Shown here piece by piece: positions 9,555-19,557 of a DNA stretch of 64,000 nt. The position numbers were made by a program, and so were the translations under genes. Numbering within the stretch: the first letter of the stretch is position 1; each line of letters opens with the position of its first letter. Location: assembly GCF_900230185.1 (NCBI RefSeq), contig NZ_OCSR01000001.1, forward strand, positions 3,472,001-3,536,000, given 5' to 3'. This stretch comes from Burkholderia sp. OK233. GTDB taxonomy: Bacteria > Pseudomonadota > Gammaproteobacteria > Burkholderiales > Burkholderiaceae. The notes beneath the pieces are model-generated. The model searched no databases and had not been told where the DNA came from. It saw nothing but the letters and a program-made list of their open reading frames with translations.

Positions 9555-10964
9555 ATGACTCTTCGATCCGCCACACCCGATTCCTTCGATGCATTGCCCA
9601 ATCCACGCGGCGGCGCTGTGCGTTCCGCGGAGCTGGCGCTGGCAGAGGCGCTGCTGGCGTTCGAACAACACAGCGAGAGCACGTCGGCGCTGCTGCGTGC
9701 GTCACACGCGTTGCGCCAGGCCGGCTGGCTGAGCGCGCAGCGCTTCGCGGACGCGCTGGTGCGGCTCTCGCCTTTGGCCGCGGGCGATCCGGCTGACGCG
9801 GACAGCGCGCGCCCTGCGTTCGGCGCGGCATTGCACGATTTCCGCGCGGCGCTTGAGCGCCACAATCTGCGCGAGCTGTCCTGCTCGTCCACGCTGTTCA
9901 ATCACTATCACGCGCTTTGTGCCCATCTGTCGGAGCACACGCCTGGCTCGAGCGTCGCTTTCGAAGATCTCGCACTGAGCGCCCGCCCGGTGCCACCGGT
10001 GTCGCTGCATAACCAGTCCGCGGATCAACTCGCCCATTTGCGGGCGCGCTACGAGCGCGCGCTGCTGCCGGTGTTGCGTTCGCAGCCGGATAGCAGTGGT
10101 GCTGCGCTGGCGTTCACGAACGCGGCGCTCGACGAACTGGATGCCGTCTTTACCGAACTCACCGGCCCGGACCCCTACGATTTCTGGCGCCTCGTCAAAG
10201 CGTGCGCCAAGGCGCTACGCGTGAGCGGCCGCGCCACCGGAGAAGCCGACGCGCGGCGTTTCTACGCGCGCTGCAACCTCACGCTGGCCGATCATGCGCA
10301 CGGTATCGAGCGCGCGCCGCGTTCGCTGGTGCGCGCAACGCTGGCGCTGCTGTGGCGCGATTACGCACTGTTCGGCGCTGCAGCGGAAGACGCCGATCAG
10401 GTCGAAGTGCTGCATGACTATGGCTTGACGGTCGATTGGCACGTCGCGGGCACCCAGGCATCCGAAATGCTTTGGGAAGCTGGCGCCGTGCAGGCGCAGG
10501 CGGTCAGCGCGACCCGCAGCGCGCTGACGCGTGAGCTGGGCGTGTTGACCGTCAACGCGCACGCGTATGAAGATTTCCTGCAAACGGCCGATGCCTCGAT
10601 TTCGGCGCTGACCGAGCACGCCCGCGCGGCCGATCAGCCCGAGAAAGCCGATCCGAGCGAAGCGTTGCAGGCGGGCGACGCCGCCTACCGGCTCGGTGCC
10701 GCCGCATGCGCGCTGGGCCTCGGCCACGTGGCACTGGTTGCTGATGCGCTCGGGCTCGCGTGGCGCCGCCGCGCGCACGCCGGCGTATCGACGCCGGCGG
10801 TGCGCTCCCACGTCATCGTCGGCGCGCCGGCGGCGAGTACGCTCGAACAGGCTGCCGAAGCGTTGCGTGCGATGCTGCATAAAGTCGCTGCGGGCGTCGC
10901 GCCGACCGGCAGTAACGCCGCGCTGGCCGCATTGACGCGTTCGATCGAGCAGGGCGGCGCCTGA
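9555..10964 (+). CDS. FimL/ChpA-N-terminus-like helical protein (unknown)
   Basis: A 469-residue Ala/Leu/Arg-rich, apparently all-helical cytoplasmic protein. I do not recognise a catalytic domain. The layout of repeated helical segments, such as RYERALLPVLRSQ, DFWRLVKACAKALR and RSLVRATLALLWRDYAL, resembles the N-terminal region of ChpA and the stand-alone FimL of type IV pilus chemosensory systems. In related beta-proteobacteria a pilGHIJ-chpA cluster sits between rubredoxin and yqgE, so this may be a remnant or specialised relative. No conserved phosphotransfer His is obvious. ATG at 9555 (MTLRSA) is preferred to upstream TTG frames. Confidence 0.5.
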   Translation: MTLRSATPDSFDALPNPRGGAVRSAELALAEALLAFEQHSESTSALLRASHALRQAGWLSAQRFADALVRLSPLAAGDPADADSARPAFGAALHDFRAALERHNLRELSCSSTLFNHYHALCAHLSEHTPGSSVAFEDLALSARPVPPVSLHNQSADQLAHLRARYERALLPVLRSQPDSSGAALAFTNAALDELDAVFTELTGPDPYDFWRLVKACAKALRVSGRATGEADARRFYARCNLTLADHAHGIERAPRSLVRATLALLWRDYALFGAAAEDADQVEVLHDYGLTVDWHVAGTQASEMLWEAGAVQAQAVSATRSALTRELGVLTVNAHAYEDFLQTADASISALTEHARAADQPEKADPSEALQAGDAAYRLGAAACALGLGHVALVADALGLAWRRRAHAGVSTPAVRSHVIVGAPAASTLEQAAEALRAMLHKVAAGVAPTGSNAALAALTRSIEQGGA

Positions 10965-11219
10965 ACTGCTGCGCATCGGCAGCACGCCCTGCACACCGGT
11001 GCGCATCCCCAGCCGACCGCAGCGAGGCGCGATGCTCGAACCCGGAGGCACGCGATATGCGTGCGTCAACACCGCTAAGCGCACCGTGGACAAGGCCTGC
11101 GTGCGTGATAGAGTGGAACTTGATTCGCCGTCGATGGCTCGCGGCGCACTTCATCGCGCACATCGCGGTCCCGCGCTCAAAGCCCGCCATCCTGCATCGT
11201 CTTTGCTAAAATCCGAACT

Positions 11220-11798
11220 ATGTCCAAGAGTACCGATCGCATCAATCTGACCAACCAGTTCCTGATCGCCATGCCGAGCATGGCCGATCCCACGTTTTCA
11301 GGAACGGTGGTCTACCTTTGCGATCACAGTGAGCGCGGCGCGCTCGGCCTCGTGATCAACCGGCCGACCGATATCGACCTCGAAGCGCTCTTCAGTCGCA
11401 TCGATCTCAAGCTCGAGATCGAACCCCTTCTCCATGTGCCCGTGTATTTCGGCGGCCCGGTGCAAACCGAGCGCGGCTTCGTGCTGCACGATCCGAAAGA
11501 CGGCAATGCCTATACGTCGTCAATGTCGGTGCCGGGCGGGCTCGAGATGACCACGTCGAAAGACGTGCTCGAAGCCGTCGCGAGCGGCACCGGTCCGGAG
11601 CGCTTTCTGCTCACGCTCGGCCATGCCGGCTGGGGCGCGGGTCAGCTCGAAGAAGAGATTTCGAAGAATGGCTGGCTCACGGTTGAATCCGACCCGAAAA
11701 TCGTTTTCGACGTGCCCGCCGAGGAGCGTCTGGAAGCCGCGCTCGCGCTGCTCGGCATTTCACTGTCGATGCTGTCGGGCGAAGCAGGTCACGCATGA
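11220..11798 (+). CDS. yqgE: YqgE/AlgH family protein
   Basis: A 192-residue UPF0301/DUF179 protein of normal length. [26 protein letters not shown] and [10 protein letters not shown] are diagnostic, followed by the GGPV...GFVLHD segment and the [18 protein letters not shown] motif. The biochemical role of the family is not established. It overlaps ruvX by ATGA and leads the yqgE-ruvX-pyrR-pyrB-pyrC' run found in many proteobacteria. Confidence 0.95.
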   Translation: MSKSTDRINLTNQFLIAMPSMADPTFSGTVVYLCDHSERGALGLVINRPTDIDLEALFSRIDLKLEIEPLLHVPVYFGGPVQTERGFVLHDPKDGNAYTSSMSVPGGLEMTTSKDVLEAVASGTGPERFLLTLGHAGWGAGQLEEEISKNGWLTVESDPKIVFDVPAEERLEAALALLGISLSMLSGEAGHA

Positions 11799-12235
11799 GC
11801 CTGGCAGCCGGACGTGAGGCGACGCTGCTTGCGTTCGACTATGGTGAAAAGCGGATCGGCGTGGCGGTGGCCAATTCGCTCACCCGCAGCGCACGGGCGC
11901 TCGTGATCGTGCAGAACCGCAGCCGCGAATACCGTTTCGAGGCGATCGGCAAGCTGATCGCCGAGTGGAAGCCGGACGCGCTGGTGGTCGGCTTGCCCAT
12001 GCACCCGGACGGCACGCCGCACGAAATGACCCAACTCGCGAAGCGCTTCGGCAATCAGCTGAATGGCCGCTTCAATCTGCCGGTGACATGGATCGACGAG
12101 CGCTATTCGTCGGTCGAGGCGAAGGCGGAAATCCGCGCAGGCAACGGCCGCGCCGACATGCTCGACGCCGAAGCCGCCAGTATCATCCTCCAGCAATATC
12201 TAGACGGACTTCCCGACGATCATGAGTTCCATTGA
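11795..12235 (+). CDS. ruvX: RuvX/YqgF Holliday-junction resolvase-like protein
   Basis: A 146-residue YqgF-family RNase H-fold protein. [16 protein letters not shown] carries the first acidic residue. [16 protein letters not shown] and [12 protein letters not shown] with a final [14 protein letters not shown] complete the family pattern. YqgF proteins process rRNA 5' ends and have been proposed as resolvases. ATGA overlap with yqgE and a 14-bp overlap with pyrR indicate coupling. Confidence 0.95.
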   Translation: MSLAAGREATLLAFDYGEKRIGVAVANSLTRSARALVIVQNRSREYRFEAIGKLIAEWKPDALVVGLPMHPDGTPHEMTQLAKRFGNQLNGRFNLPVTWIDERYSSVEAKAEIRAGNGRADMLDAEAASIILQQYLDGLPDDHEFH

Positions 12236-12752
12236 CGCCGAGGCGCTTTATCGCGCCGTGCTCGAACAGGTTCGCGCGGCGTATGGCGACGCGTTTGGCG
12301 CTGCCGATGGCCCCGTGCTGGCCGGCATCTACAGCGGCGGCGCGTGGCTCGCCGAGCGCCTCGCGCGCGATCTGAAGGCGCCGAGCTTCGGCGTGGTGAA
12401 TGTCGCGCTGCATCGCGACGACTACGCGAAAAAAGGCCTGCACTCGCAGGCAAGCCCGACCTCGCTGCCGTTTTCCGTGGACAAGCGCCGCATCGTGCTG
12501 GTGGACGACGTGCTCTACACCGGCCGTACGATTCGCGCGGCGTTGAATGAGCTGTACGACTACGGGCGGCCGGCATCGGTCGAACTCGCGGTGCTCGCCG
12601 ACCGCGGTGGACGCGAGTTGCCGGTGGCGGCGCGTTTTGTCGGCGGCGTGGTGGATGTGCCGGCCGATGCGACGCTCGTGCTCGCCCGCGAAGCAGGCAC
12701 CGCCGATGGCGCGCCGCGTTTCACCTTTCACACCGAAGCACGCGTCGATTGA
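12222..12752 (+). CDS. pyrR: PyrR bifunctional regulator / uracil phosphoribosyltransferase
   Basis: A 176-residue type I phosphoribosyltransferase. The PRPP loop [19 protein letters not shown] and [13 protein letters not shown] are clear, as is the N-terminal LHRDDY segment of PyrR. In Gram-positives PyrR binds pyr mRNA attenuators; in proteobacteria it is usually the phosphoribosyltransferase, with a less certain regulatory role. I see no PyrR-type attenuator in the short gap to pyrB. It lies directly upstream of pyrB. Confidence 0.92.
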   Translation: MSSIDAEALYRAVLEQVRAAYGDAFGAADGPVLAGIYSGGAWLAERLARDLKAPSFGVVNVALHRDDYAKKGLHSQASPTSLPFSVDKRRIVLVDDVLYTGRTIRAALNELYDYGRPASVELAVLADRGGRELPVAARFVGGVVDVPADATLVLAREAGTADGAPRFTFHTEARVD

Positions 12753-12799
12753 ACGCAGCTTTGCGCATTGAGCCGCATTGAGCAATAAGCAGGTACCCC

Positions 12800-13825
12800 A
12801 TGAACACTGCCACCCAGGCCTCCAAGGATTCAGCCGACAGCGCCACCGAGCGCTTCCGTTATGGCTTCCTGAAGGGCAATCCGCAGCTCACGAAGAACGG
12901 CGAGCTCAAACATCTGTTGTCGATCGAAGGTTTGCCGAAGGCGATCGTCAATCACATTCTCGATACCGCCGAGCAGTTCGTCAGCGTGACCGATCGCGAA
13001 GTGAAGAAGGTGCCGTTGTTGCGCGGCAAGTCCGTGTTCAACCTGTTCTTCGAGAACTCGACGCGCACCCGCACGACCTTCGAGATCGCCGCGACGCGTT
13101 TGTCGGCGGACGTGCTGAATCTGAACATCAATGCTTCGTCGACAAGCAAGGGTGAGTCGCTGCTCGACACGATCAACAACCTCTCGGCGATGCATGCCGA
13201 TATGTTCGTCGTGCGTCATGCCTCGAGTGGCGCACCGTACCTGATCGCCCAGCACTGTGCGCCGCACGTGCACGTGATCAATGCCGGCGACGGCCGTCAC
13301 GCACACCCGACCCAGGGTTTGCTCGACATGTACACGATCCGCCACTACAAGAAGGACTTCACGAATCTGCGCGTGGCGATCGTCGGCGACATTCTGCATT
13401 CGCGGGTCGCGCGTTCGGACATTCATGCACTGACCACGCTCGGCGTGCCGGAAGTGCGCGTGATCGGACCGCGTACGCTGCTGCCGGGCGGCCTCGAGCA
13501 AATGGGCGTGCGTGTGTTCCACAACCTCGACGAAGGCCTGAAAGACGTCGACGTGATCATCGTGCTGCGTCTGCAAAACGAGCGGATGAGCGGCGCGCTG
13601 CTGCCGTCGGCGCAGGAGTACTTCAAGAGCTGGGGTTTGACGCCGGAGCGGCTCGCGCTCGCCAAGCCCGATGCGATCGTGATGCACCCGGGGCCGATGA
13701 ATCGTGGCGTCGAAATCGATTCGCAGGTGGCCGACGGTCCGCAATCGGTGATTCTGAACCAGGTCACGTTCGGCATCGCGGTGCGCATGGCGGTGATGGG
13801 AATCGTCGCGGGCAATCACGACTAA
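12800..13825 (+). CDS. pyrB: aspartate carbamoyltransferase catalytic subunit
   Basis: A 341-residue ATCase that condenses carbamoyl phosphate with aspartate in pyrimidine synthesis. The carbamoyl-phosphate motif [12 protein letters not shown], the [12 protein letters not shown] loop, the [11 protein letters not shown] segment and [11 protein letters not shown] are all present. Long ATCases of this class (class A) form dodecamers with a DHOase or inactive DHOase partner, and such a partner is encoded 28 bp downstream. Confidence 0.97.
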   Translation: MNTATQASKDSADSATERFRYGFLKGNPQLTKNGELKHLLSIEGLPKAIVNHILDTAEQFVSVTDREVKKVPLLRGKSVFNLFFENSTRTRTTFEIAATRLSADVLNLNINASSTSKGESLLDTINNLSAMHADMFVVRHASSGAPYLIAQHCAPHVHVINAGDGRHAHPTQGLLDMYTIRHYKKDFTNLRVAIVGDILHSRVARSDIHALTTLGVPEVRVIGPRTLLPGGLEQMGVRVFHNLDEGLKDVDVIIVLRLQNERMSGALLPSAQEYFKSWGLTPERLALAKPDAIVMHPGPMNRGVEIDSQVADGPQSVILNQVTFGIAVRMAVMGIVAGNHD

Positions 13826-13853
13826 ACCGCTTGGCTACACAATAAGGCAGCGC

Positions 13854-15134
13854 ATGAAGATTCATATTGAGGGCGGCACGCTGATCGATCCGGCAGCGGG
13901 CACCGAACAGCAGCAGGACATTTTTATCGCAGCGGGCAAGATCGTCGCCATCGGCCAGGCGCCTGCTGATTTCAACGCAGCGAAGACGATCGACGCGAAA
14001 GGCCTGCATATCGTGCCGGGCCTGGTCGACCTGTCCGCGCGCTTGCGCGAACCGGGCTACGAACACAAGGCGACGCTCGAATCCGAAATGGCCGCGGCGC
14101 TCGCTGGCGGCGTGACGAGTCTCGTGTGTCCGCCGGACACCGATCCGACGCTCGACGAACCGGGCCTCGTCGAGATGCTCAAGTTCCGCGCGCGCAATCT
14201 GAATCAGGCGCATGTGTATCCGCTCGGCGCATTGACCGTCGGCCTGAAAGGCCAGGTCATCACCGAGATGGTCGAGCTCACCGAAGCGGGCTGTATCGGC
14301 TTTTCGCAGGCCGACGTGCCGGTGGTCGACACGCAGGTCCTGATGCGTGCGTTGCAGTACGCGAAGACTTACGGCTACACGGTGTGGCTGCGTCCGGTCG
14401 ATGCGTATCTCGGCAAGGGCGGCGTGGCCGCAAGCGGTGCGCTGGCGTCGCGCATGGGCTTGTCGGGCGTGCCGGTGTCGGCCGAGACGATCGCGTTGCA
14501 CACGATCTTCGAACTGGTCCGCGTGACGGGAGCACGGGTGCATCTCTCGCATGTGTCGTCAGCGGCGGGCATCGAATTGATGCGCGCGGCCAAGGCCGAG
14601 GGCCTGCCGGTGTCGTGCGACGTCACCGTGAACCACGTGCATCTGATCGACCTCGACATCGGCTACTTCGACGCGCAGTTCCGCCTCGATCCGCCGCTGC
14701 GCCAGCAGCGCGATCGCGAAGCGATCCGCGCGGGCCTCGTCGACGGTACGATCGACGCGATCTGCTCCGACCACACGCCGGTCGACGACGACGAAAAGCT
14801 GCTGCCGTTCGCCGAAGCCACGCCGGGCGCAACGGGCTTGGAGCTGTTCCTGTCGCTAACAGTCAAATGGGCCGACGAAGCGCGCGTGCCGTTGGCCAAG
14901 GCGCTGAACCGCATCACCACGGCGCCGGCCGACGTGCTGAAGCTGGAGGCGGCTGGCCGCATCGCCGTGGGCGCCGTCGCCGATCTTTGCGTGTTCGACC
15001 GCAACGCCTATTGGCGCGTCGAGCCCCGTGCATTGAAGAGCCAGGGGCACAACACGCCGTTCCTCGGCTATGAACTGCCGGCGCGCGTGCGGACGACCAT
15101 CGTGTCCGGTCACGTTGCGTTCGAACAGCGCTAA
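13854..15134 (+). CDS. pyrC: dihydroorotase-like protein PyrC' (probably non-catalytic)
   Basis: A 426-residue amidohydrolase of dihydroorotase type. The canonical metal motif HxH is replaced: the expected PGLxDxHxHxREPG reads PGLVDLSARLREPG, so both histidine ligands are missing. The usual asparagine-rich loop reads CPPDTDPTLD. The later HLSHVSSAAG and SDHTPVDDD remain. Such inactive homologues act as structural partners that stabilise class A ATCase in Pseudomonas. The position right after pyrB supports that role. A functional DHOase would have to be encoded elsewhere. Confidence 0.9.
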   Translation: MKIHIEGGTLIDPAAGTEQQQDIFIAAGKIVAIGQAPADFNAAKTIDAKGLHIVPGLVDLSARLREPGYEHKATLESEMAAALAGGVTSLVCPPDTDPTLDEPGLVEMLKFRARNLNQAHVYPLGALTVGLKGQVITEMVELTEAGCIGFSQADVPVVDTQVLMRALQYAKTYGYTVWLRPVDAYLGKGGVAASGALASRMGLSGVPVSAETIALHTIFELVRVTGARVHLSHVSSAAGIELMRAAKAEGLPVSCDVTVNHVHLIDLDIGYFDAQFRLDPPLRQQRDREAIRAGLVDGTIDAICSDHTPVDDDEKLLPFAEATPGATGLELFLSLTVKWADEARVPLAKALNRITTAPADVLKLEAAGRIAVGAVADLCVFDRNAYWRVEPRALKSQGHNTPFLGYELPARVRTTIVSGHVAFEQR

Positions 15135-15171
15135 TATTCGCGGCATTGCCCAGTTACGGAAAGCTCCGACT

Positions 15172-16044
15172 ATGAAGCTCGCGTTACGCAAGGCCCGTCT
15201 CGTCGCCCATCTGCTGCACGGCATGTGGATCGTTGCGACGCGCTTTTCCAAGGTCGGTGCGGATGGGCGGCAGACGCTCAACCGAGAATGGTCACTGAAA
15301 ATGCTGCGTCTATGCGGCATGCGGCTCGTCGTGCATAACGACAGCGCGCGGCTCGACCGCGGCGCGCTGGTGGTCGCCAATCACATCTCGTGGATCGACA
15401 TCTACGTGATCAATGCGTGGCGGCCCACGCCGTTTGTCTCGAAGGCCGAGATCCGGCAGTGGCCGGTGGTCGGCTGGCTGGCGCAGCAACTGGGCACGGT
15501 GTTCATCCAGCGCGAGAAGCGCAGCGACGCGAAGCGGATCATGCACGAACTGTCCGACCGCCTGGGCGCGGGCGAACTGATGTGCGTGTTTCCTGAAGGG
15601 ACGACGACGAACGGTCTGGCACTGCTGCCGTTTCACGCGAACATGTTCCAGGCCGCCGTGTCGGCCTCGGCGCCGGTGCAGCCGCTGTGCATCATGTATG
15701 AAGATGCGCAGGGCCGGCAATCCACCGCGCCTGCGTATATCGACGATCTGACGCTGGCTGATTCGCTGAACATGCTGTTGAGCGGCGGGCCGTTGACCGC
15801 GCACGTGTATGTCGGCGCGCCGCTTGCGCCGGGTGCGGATCGGCGCACGCTGGCGGCGGAGGCGGAAGGGGTGATTGGGATGGCGTTGCGGGAGATGCAG
15901 AGTGGCATGACAAGGTCTGTTGCTGCGATCGCGGCGTCGATTTCATCGCCTACTAATTCGCCCAGCACGCACAATGCCTCAGATGCTTCCAACGTTTCGC
16001 CGGTGCTGATCGATCCCGTCGATCAGTCCGGCCGGTCGGCTTAG
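15172..16044 (+). CDS. plsC: 1-acyl-sn-glycerol-3-phosphate acyltransferase
   Basis: A 290-residue lysophosphatidic acid acyltransferase making phosphatidic acid at the inner membrane. The catalytic HX4D box NHISWID, the acceptor-binding FVSKAEIRQWP..G segment and FPEGTTT are in order. The N-terminus has a hydrophobic helix (LVAHLLHGMWIVA). The last 45 residues are a Ser/Asn-rich tail not needed by the fold. ATG at 15172 follows pyrC' by 37 bp. Confidence 0.92.
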   Translation: MKLALRKARLVAHLLHGMWIVATRFSKVGADGRQTLNREWSLKMLRLCGMRLVVHNDSARLDRGALVVANHISWIDIYVINAWRPTPFVSKAEIRQWPVVGWLAQQLGTVFIQREKRSDAKRIMHELSDRLGAGELMCVFPEGTTTNGLALLPFHANMFQAAVSASAPVQPLCIMYEDAQGRQSTAPAYIDDLTLADSLNMLLSGGPLTAHVYVGAPLAPGADRRTLAAEAEGVIGMALREMQSGMTRSVAAIAASISSPTNSPSTHNASDASNVSPVLIDPVDQSGRSA

Positions 16045-16053
16045 CGGGTCGGC

Positions 16054-16962
16054 TTAGTTGCCGCCTGGCGTGCGGCACGCCTCGCAGTCGACTTGCGTCA
16101 GCGTGCGCTCCGTGGGATTCTGCGCAAGGCGCACGGCCGAGAGTTTCTCACCCCAGACGCAGCCGGAATCCAGCCCGATCAGGTTGTCGCGCAAGGTCAA
16201 ACCGAGCGCGGCCCAATGGCCGAACACCACGGTGATGTCCGCGGTCTTGCGCGACGGCACGTCGAACCACGGCATGCTGCCCGGCGGCGCGGAATTCAGG
16301 CCAGCGCTGCTGCTGAAATCCATCTCGCCTTCGGCATTGCAGAAGCGGATGCGTGTCAACGCGCTGCACGTCAGGCGCAGCCGCTCGATACCCTTGATGC
16401 CGGGCGTCCAGCGATTCGGCTCGTTGCCATAGAGCCCCGCGAGCGTTTCCTTCCAGTTCGGCGCGCGCAGCGCCCGCTGCAATTCGTCCGCGAGTTCCAT
16501 CGTCAGGGCGGCATCCCATTGCGGCAACACGCCTGCGTGCACCATCAGCATGCCGTTATCGAAATGCGCGATCGGACGGTGGCGGACCCAGTCGAGCAGA
16601 TCGGCGGCATCCGGTGCGGCGAGAATGTCGTCGATCGTGTCGCCTTTCTTCGATTTGCGAATTCCCGCCGACACCGACAGCAGATGCAAGTCATGGTTAC
16701 CCAGCACCGGCACCGCAAGGTCCCCCAGCGCGATGATGTCGCGCAGCGTGGCGAGCGATTCGGAGCCGCGGTTGATCAGGTCGCCCGCGAACCACAGCGG
16801 CGTGCCTTCGGGCGGCGCGGCTTTGGCCAGCAGTTGCTGGAACGGCGTGCGGCAGCCTTGCAGGTCGCCGAAAGCGAGCGGTGGCAAATGCGGTTGCGGA
16901 ACGGCAGTAGCCTCGGCACTAAACGCGGCAGAAGAAGCGACGGTAGAAGCGGTGGATGTCAT
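16054..16962 (-). CDS. apaH: diadenosine tetraphosphatase (symmetrical)
   Basis: A 302-residue ApaH-type metallophosphoesterase hydrolysing Ap4A to ADP. FGDLQGC, FAGDLINRGSESL, LGNHDLHLL and MVHAGVLPQWD give the metal-binding set. GHWAALGL and GLDSGCVWG close the domain. The N-terminal 25 residues are a low-complexity Ala/Ser extension. The gene converges on plsC, with only about 10 bp between stops. Confidence 0.95.
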   Translation of the reverse strand: MTSTASTVASSAAFSAEATAVPQPHLPPLAFGDLQGCRTPFQQLLAKAAPPEGTPLWFAGDLINRGSESLATLRDIIALGDLAVPVLGNHDLHLLSVSAGIRKSKKGDTIDDILAAPDAADLLDWVRHRPIAHFDNGMLMVHAGVLPQWDAALTMELADELQRALRAPNWKETLAGLYGNEPNRWTPGIKGIERLRLTCSALTRIRFCNAEGEMDFSSSAGLNSAPPGSMPWFDVPSRKTADITVVFGHWAALGLTLRDNLIGLDSGCVWGEKLSAVRLAQNPTERTLTQVDCEACRTPGGN

Positions 16963-17188
16963 CGGGAAGTCGGTGCAGTTCGATACACCCGGTTACGAAC
17001 AAGGCGTGTCGCGTTGGGCGGTGCAGCAAGTTAGCGTGACATAATAGCCCGTTTGAAGCACGGATATCGTGACATGCGCCGCCGGAAGCCGCCAGCAACC
17101 GGCATTCCCGGGGGCGTTGTCAGGCGCACCGCAAGGGCCGCGCGCGATATTGCACTACAACAGGATGACCCTCGTGAACGGAGAAAGC

Positions 17189-18100
17189 ATGCCGTCTTTT
17201 CATGCGAATCAACCTATCCGCACGCTCGTCACCGGGGCGAGCGGCTTCACGGGCCGGTATCTGGTCGACAATCTGCTCGGCCGGGGCCATACCGTGATCG
17301 AAACAGTGGCCGGGCGCGACGAGCCTGAAACGCCGACGCGCCTCAGGCTCGACATTACGTCACCCGATGCCTGCCGGCGCGTGATCGAAACCGCGCGGCC
17401 CGACTACATCGTGCATCTGGCGGCGATCAGCTTTGTGGGCCACAACGATCCGCTCGACTTTTACCGCGTCAACGTGATCGGCACGCTGAATCTGCTGGAG
17501 GCCTGTGCGGCCGTCGGCCATACGCCCCGCAAGCTGCTGATCGCGAGCAGCGCGAATGTTTACGGCAATGTCACCAGCGACGCGATCGACGAGACCTTCC
17601 CCGTCACGCCAGTGAACCACTACGCCGCCAGCAAGGCGGCCATGGAAACGATGGTACGGACCTGGTTTGACCGGCTGCCCATCCTGATCGTGCGACCGTT
17701 CAACTACACCGGCCGCGGCCAGGCATCGAACTTCCTTGTGCCGAAGATCGTCGAGCATTTCGCGCGGCGCGAGCCGGCGATCGAGCTCGGCAATATCGAC
17801 GTGGCGCGTGATTTCTCGGATGTGCGCTACGTGGCGAACGCGTATGAGGCTTTGCTCGATTCAGCCGCCGCTTCTGAAACGGTCAACGTCTGTACCGGCA
17901 CGCCTTATACGCTGCGGGACATTCTCTCGGCGGCTAGCGATCTGACCGGACATGAGATCGAGATCCAGGTCAATCCTGCTTTCGTGCGACAAACCGACGT
18001 GAAGATGCTGGCCGGGTCGCCGGCCAAGCTGCGCTCACTGGTGCCGAAGGTCGAGGCGATTCCGTTCATGGATACGCTGCGCTGGATGTTGGCGGCTTAA
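17189..18100 (+). CDS. rmd: NAD-dependent epimerase/dehydratase, probable GDP-6-deoxy-D-mannose reductase
   Basis: A 303-residue extended SDR. TGASGFTGRYLVDNL binds NAD(P), SSANVYG provides the active Ser region and HYAASKAAME carries the Y-x3-K catalytic pair. The pattern DPLDFYRVNVIGTLNLLEA and FNYTGRGQ resembles Rmd enzymes that make GDP-D-rhamnose. ATG at 17189 is preferred because GGAGAAA precedes it. No gmd lies in this window. It sits just before the rml operon and probably feeds the same polysaccharide. Confidence 0.7.
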   Translation: MPSFHANQPIRTLVTGASGFTGRYLVDNLLGRGHTVIETVAGRDEPETPTRLRLDITSPDACRRVIETARPDYIVHLAAISFVGHNDPLDFYRVNVIGTLNLLEACAAVGHTPRKLLIASSANVYGNVTSDAIDETFPVTPVNHYAASKAAMETMVRTWFDRLPILIVRPFNYTGRGQASNFLVPKIVEHFARREPAIELGNIDVARDFSDVRYVANAYEALLDSAAASETVNVCTGTPYTLRDILSAASDLTGHEIEIQVNPAFVRQTDVKMLAGSPAKLRSLVPKVEAIPFMDTLRWMLAA

Positions 18101-18485
18101 TTGGCGCAACCGGCGGTATCTGTTCGCATCTGCCGTTATTTTATGCAGTAGGTTCGCTCGGGCGGTGCCGCAACGCGGCTGCCCGCCTAAGTGACCGGCC
18201 GGTCGGCCTCCCTACGTCCGTGCCCTCTGGAGGCGGCGCTTGCCGTCAAACTACCCCCTCGGTAGTGAATGGAAACCAAACTTGTCAAGCTGTTTCAAGT
18301 TGTTAGGGTTCTAGTTTTTGCCCCGCGCGGCTTTATAATCAGGCCTTTATAAGATTGGCGTTTGAGCGCCTGCCCGCTTTGCGAGGGGCGGCGCCGGGCG
18401 TTGACAAAATTCGGACTCCACCACGCGGGGTGCGTAGATCGGTGAACCGATGCCGATCTGCCGCCAACATCTAGAAGGGAAATTC
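18101..18485. other. leader region before rmlB
   Basis: 385 bp without a gene. A TATAAT hexamer at 18334-18339 could be a -10 box, but no good -35 is spaced before it. A TTGACA at 18401-18406 lacks a matching -10 box. The rmlB ribosome-binding site AGAAGGGA lies at the right end. Confidence 0.5.
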
Positions 18486-19547
18486 ATGATCCTGGTAACG
18501 GGCGGTGCCGGCTTTATCGGCGCCAATTTCGTGCTCGACTGGCTCGATGCGTCGGACGAAGCGGTGCTGAACGTAGACAAGCTGACCTACGCCGGCAATC
18601 TGGGTACGCTCAAGTCGCAGCAGGGCAATCCCCGGCATGTGTTCGCGCGGGCCGATATCTGCGATCGTGCCGCGATGGATGCGCTCTTTGCCGAGCACAA
18701 GCCGCGTGCGGTGCTGCACTTTGCGGCTGAAAGCCATGTGGATCGCTCGATTCACGGCCCGGCTGATTTCGTGCAGACCAATGTGGTTGGCACGTTCACG
18801 CTGCTCGAAGCCGCCCGTCAGTACTGGAATACGCTCGGCGAGGCCGACAAGGCCGCGTTCCGTTTCCTGCATGTCTCGACCGACGAAGTGTTCGGCTCAC
18901 TGTCCGCTACCGATCCGCAATTTTCCGAAACTACGCCGTACGCGCCGAATAGCCCCTATTCGGCCACCAAGGCGGGTTCCGACCATCTGGTGCGCGCCTA
19001 CCATCACACGTATGGCCTGCCGGTGCTCACCACGAACTGCTCGAACAACTACGGCCCGTACCAGTTCCCCGAGAAGCTGATTCCGCTGATGATCGCCAAC
19101 GCGCTCAGCGGCAAGGCGCTGCCGGTGTACGGCGACGGTCAGAACGTGCGCGACTGGTTGTATGTCGGCGACCATTGCAGCGCGATCCGCGAAGTGCTCG
19201 CGCGCGGCACGCCGGGCGAGACGTACAACATCGGCGGCTGGAACGAAAAGAAGAACCTCGACGTCGTGCATACGCTGTGCGACCTGCTCGACCAGTTGCG
19301 TCCGAAGGCGGGTGCCTCGTACCGCGACCAGATCACCTATGTGAAGGATCGTCCCGGCCACGACCGCCGTTATGCGATCGACGCCCGCAAGCTCGAGCGC
19401 GAACTCGGCTGGAAGCCGGCGGAGACGTTCGAGACCGGCCTCGCCAAGACAGTCCAGTGGTATCTGGACAATCAGGTGTGGTCTGACGAAGTCGCTTCGG
19501 GTGAGTATCGGAAGTGGGTTGAGACCAACTACGCGCAGCGCGCGTAA
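18486..19547 (+). CDS. rmlB: dTDP-glucose 4,6-dehydratase
   Basis: A 353-residue extended SDR, second enzyme of dTDP-L-rhamnose synthesis. [27 protein letters not shown], the [11 protein letters not shown] active-site segment, [15 protein letters not shown] with Y-x3-K, and [17 protein letters not shown] are diagnostic for RmlB. ATG at 18486 follows AGAAGGGA. It is first in rmlBACD. Confidence 0.97.
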   Translation: MILVTGGAGFIGANFVLDWLDASDEAVLNVDKLTYAGNLGTLKSQQGNPRHVFARADICDRAAMDALFAEHKPRAVLHFAAESHVDRSIHGPADFVQTNVVGTFTLLEAARQYWNTLGEADKAAFRFLHVSTDEVFGSLSATDPQFSETTPYAPNSPYSATKAGSDHLVRAYHHTYGLPVLTTNCSNNYGPYQFPEKLIPLMIANALSGKALPVYGDGQNVRDWLYVGDHCSAIREVLARGTPGETYNIGGWNEKKNLDVVHTLCDLLDQLRPKAGASYRDQITYVKDRPGHDRRYAIDARKLERELGWKPAETFETGLAKTVQWYLDNQVWSDEVASGEYRKWVETNYAQRA

Positions 19548-19557
19548 GGGCACGGCA

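Noticed and set aside
18251..18265. CTACC-N5-GGTAG dyad before rmlB as a JUMPstart/ops element.
   Set aside because: The conserved GGCGGTAG core is missing, and a 5-bp dyad this short is expected by chance.
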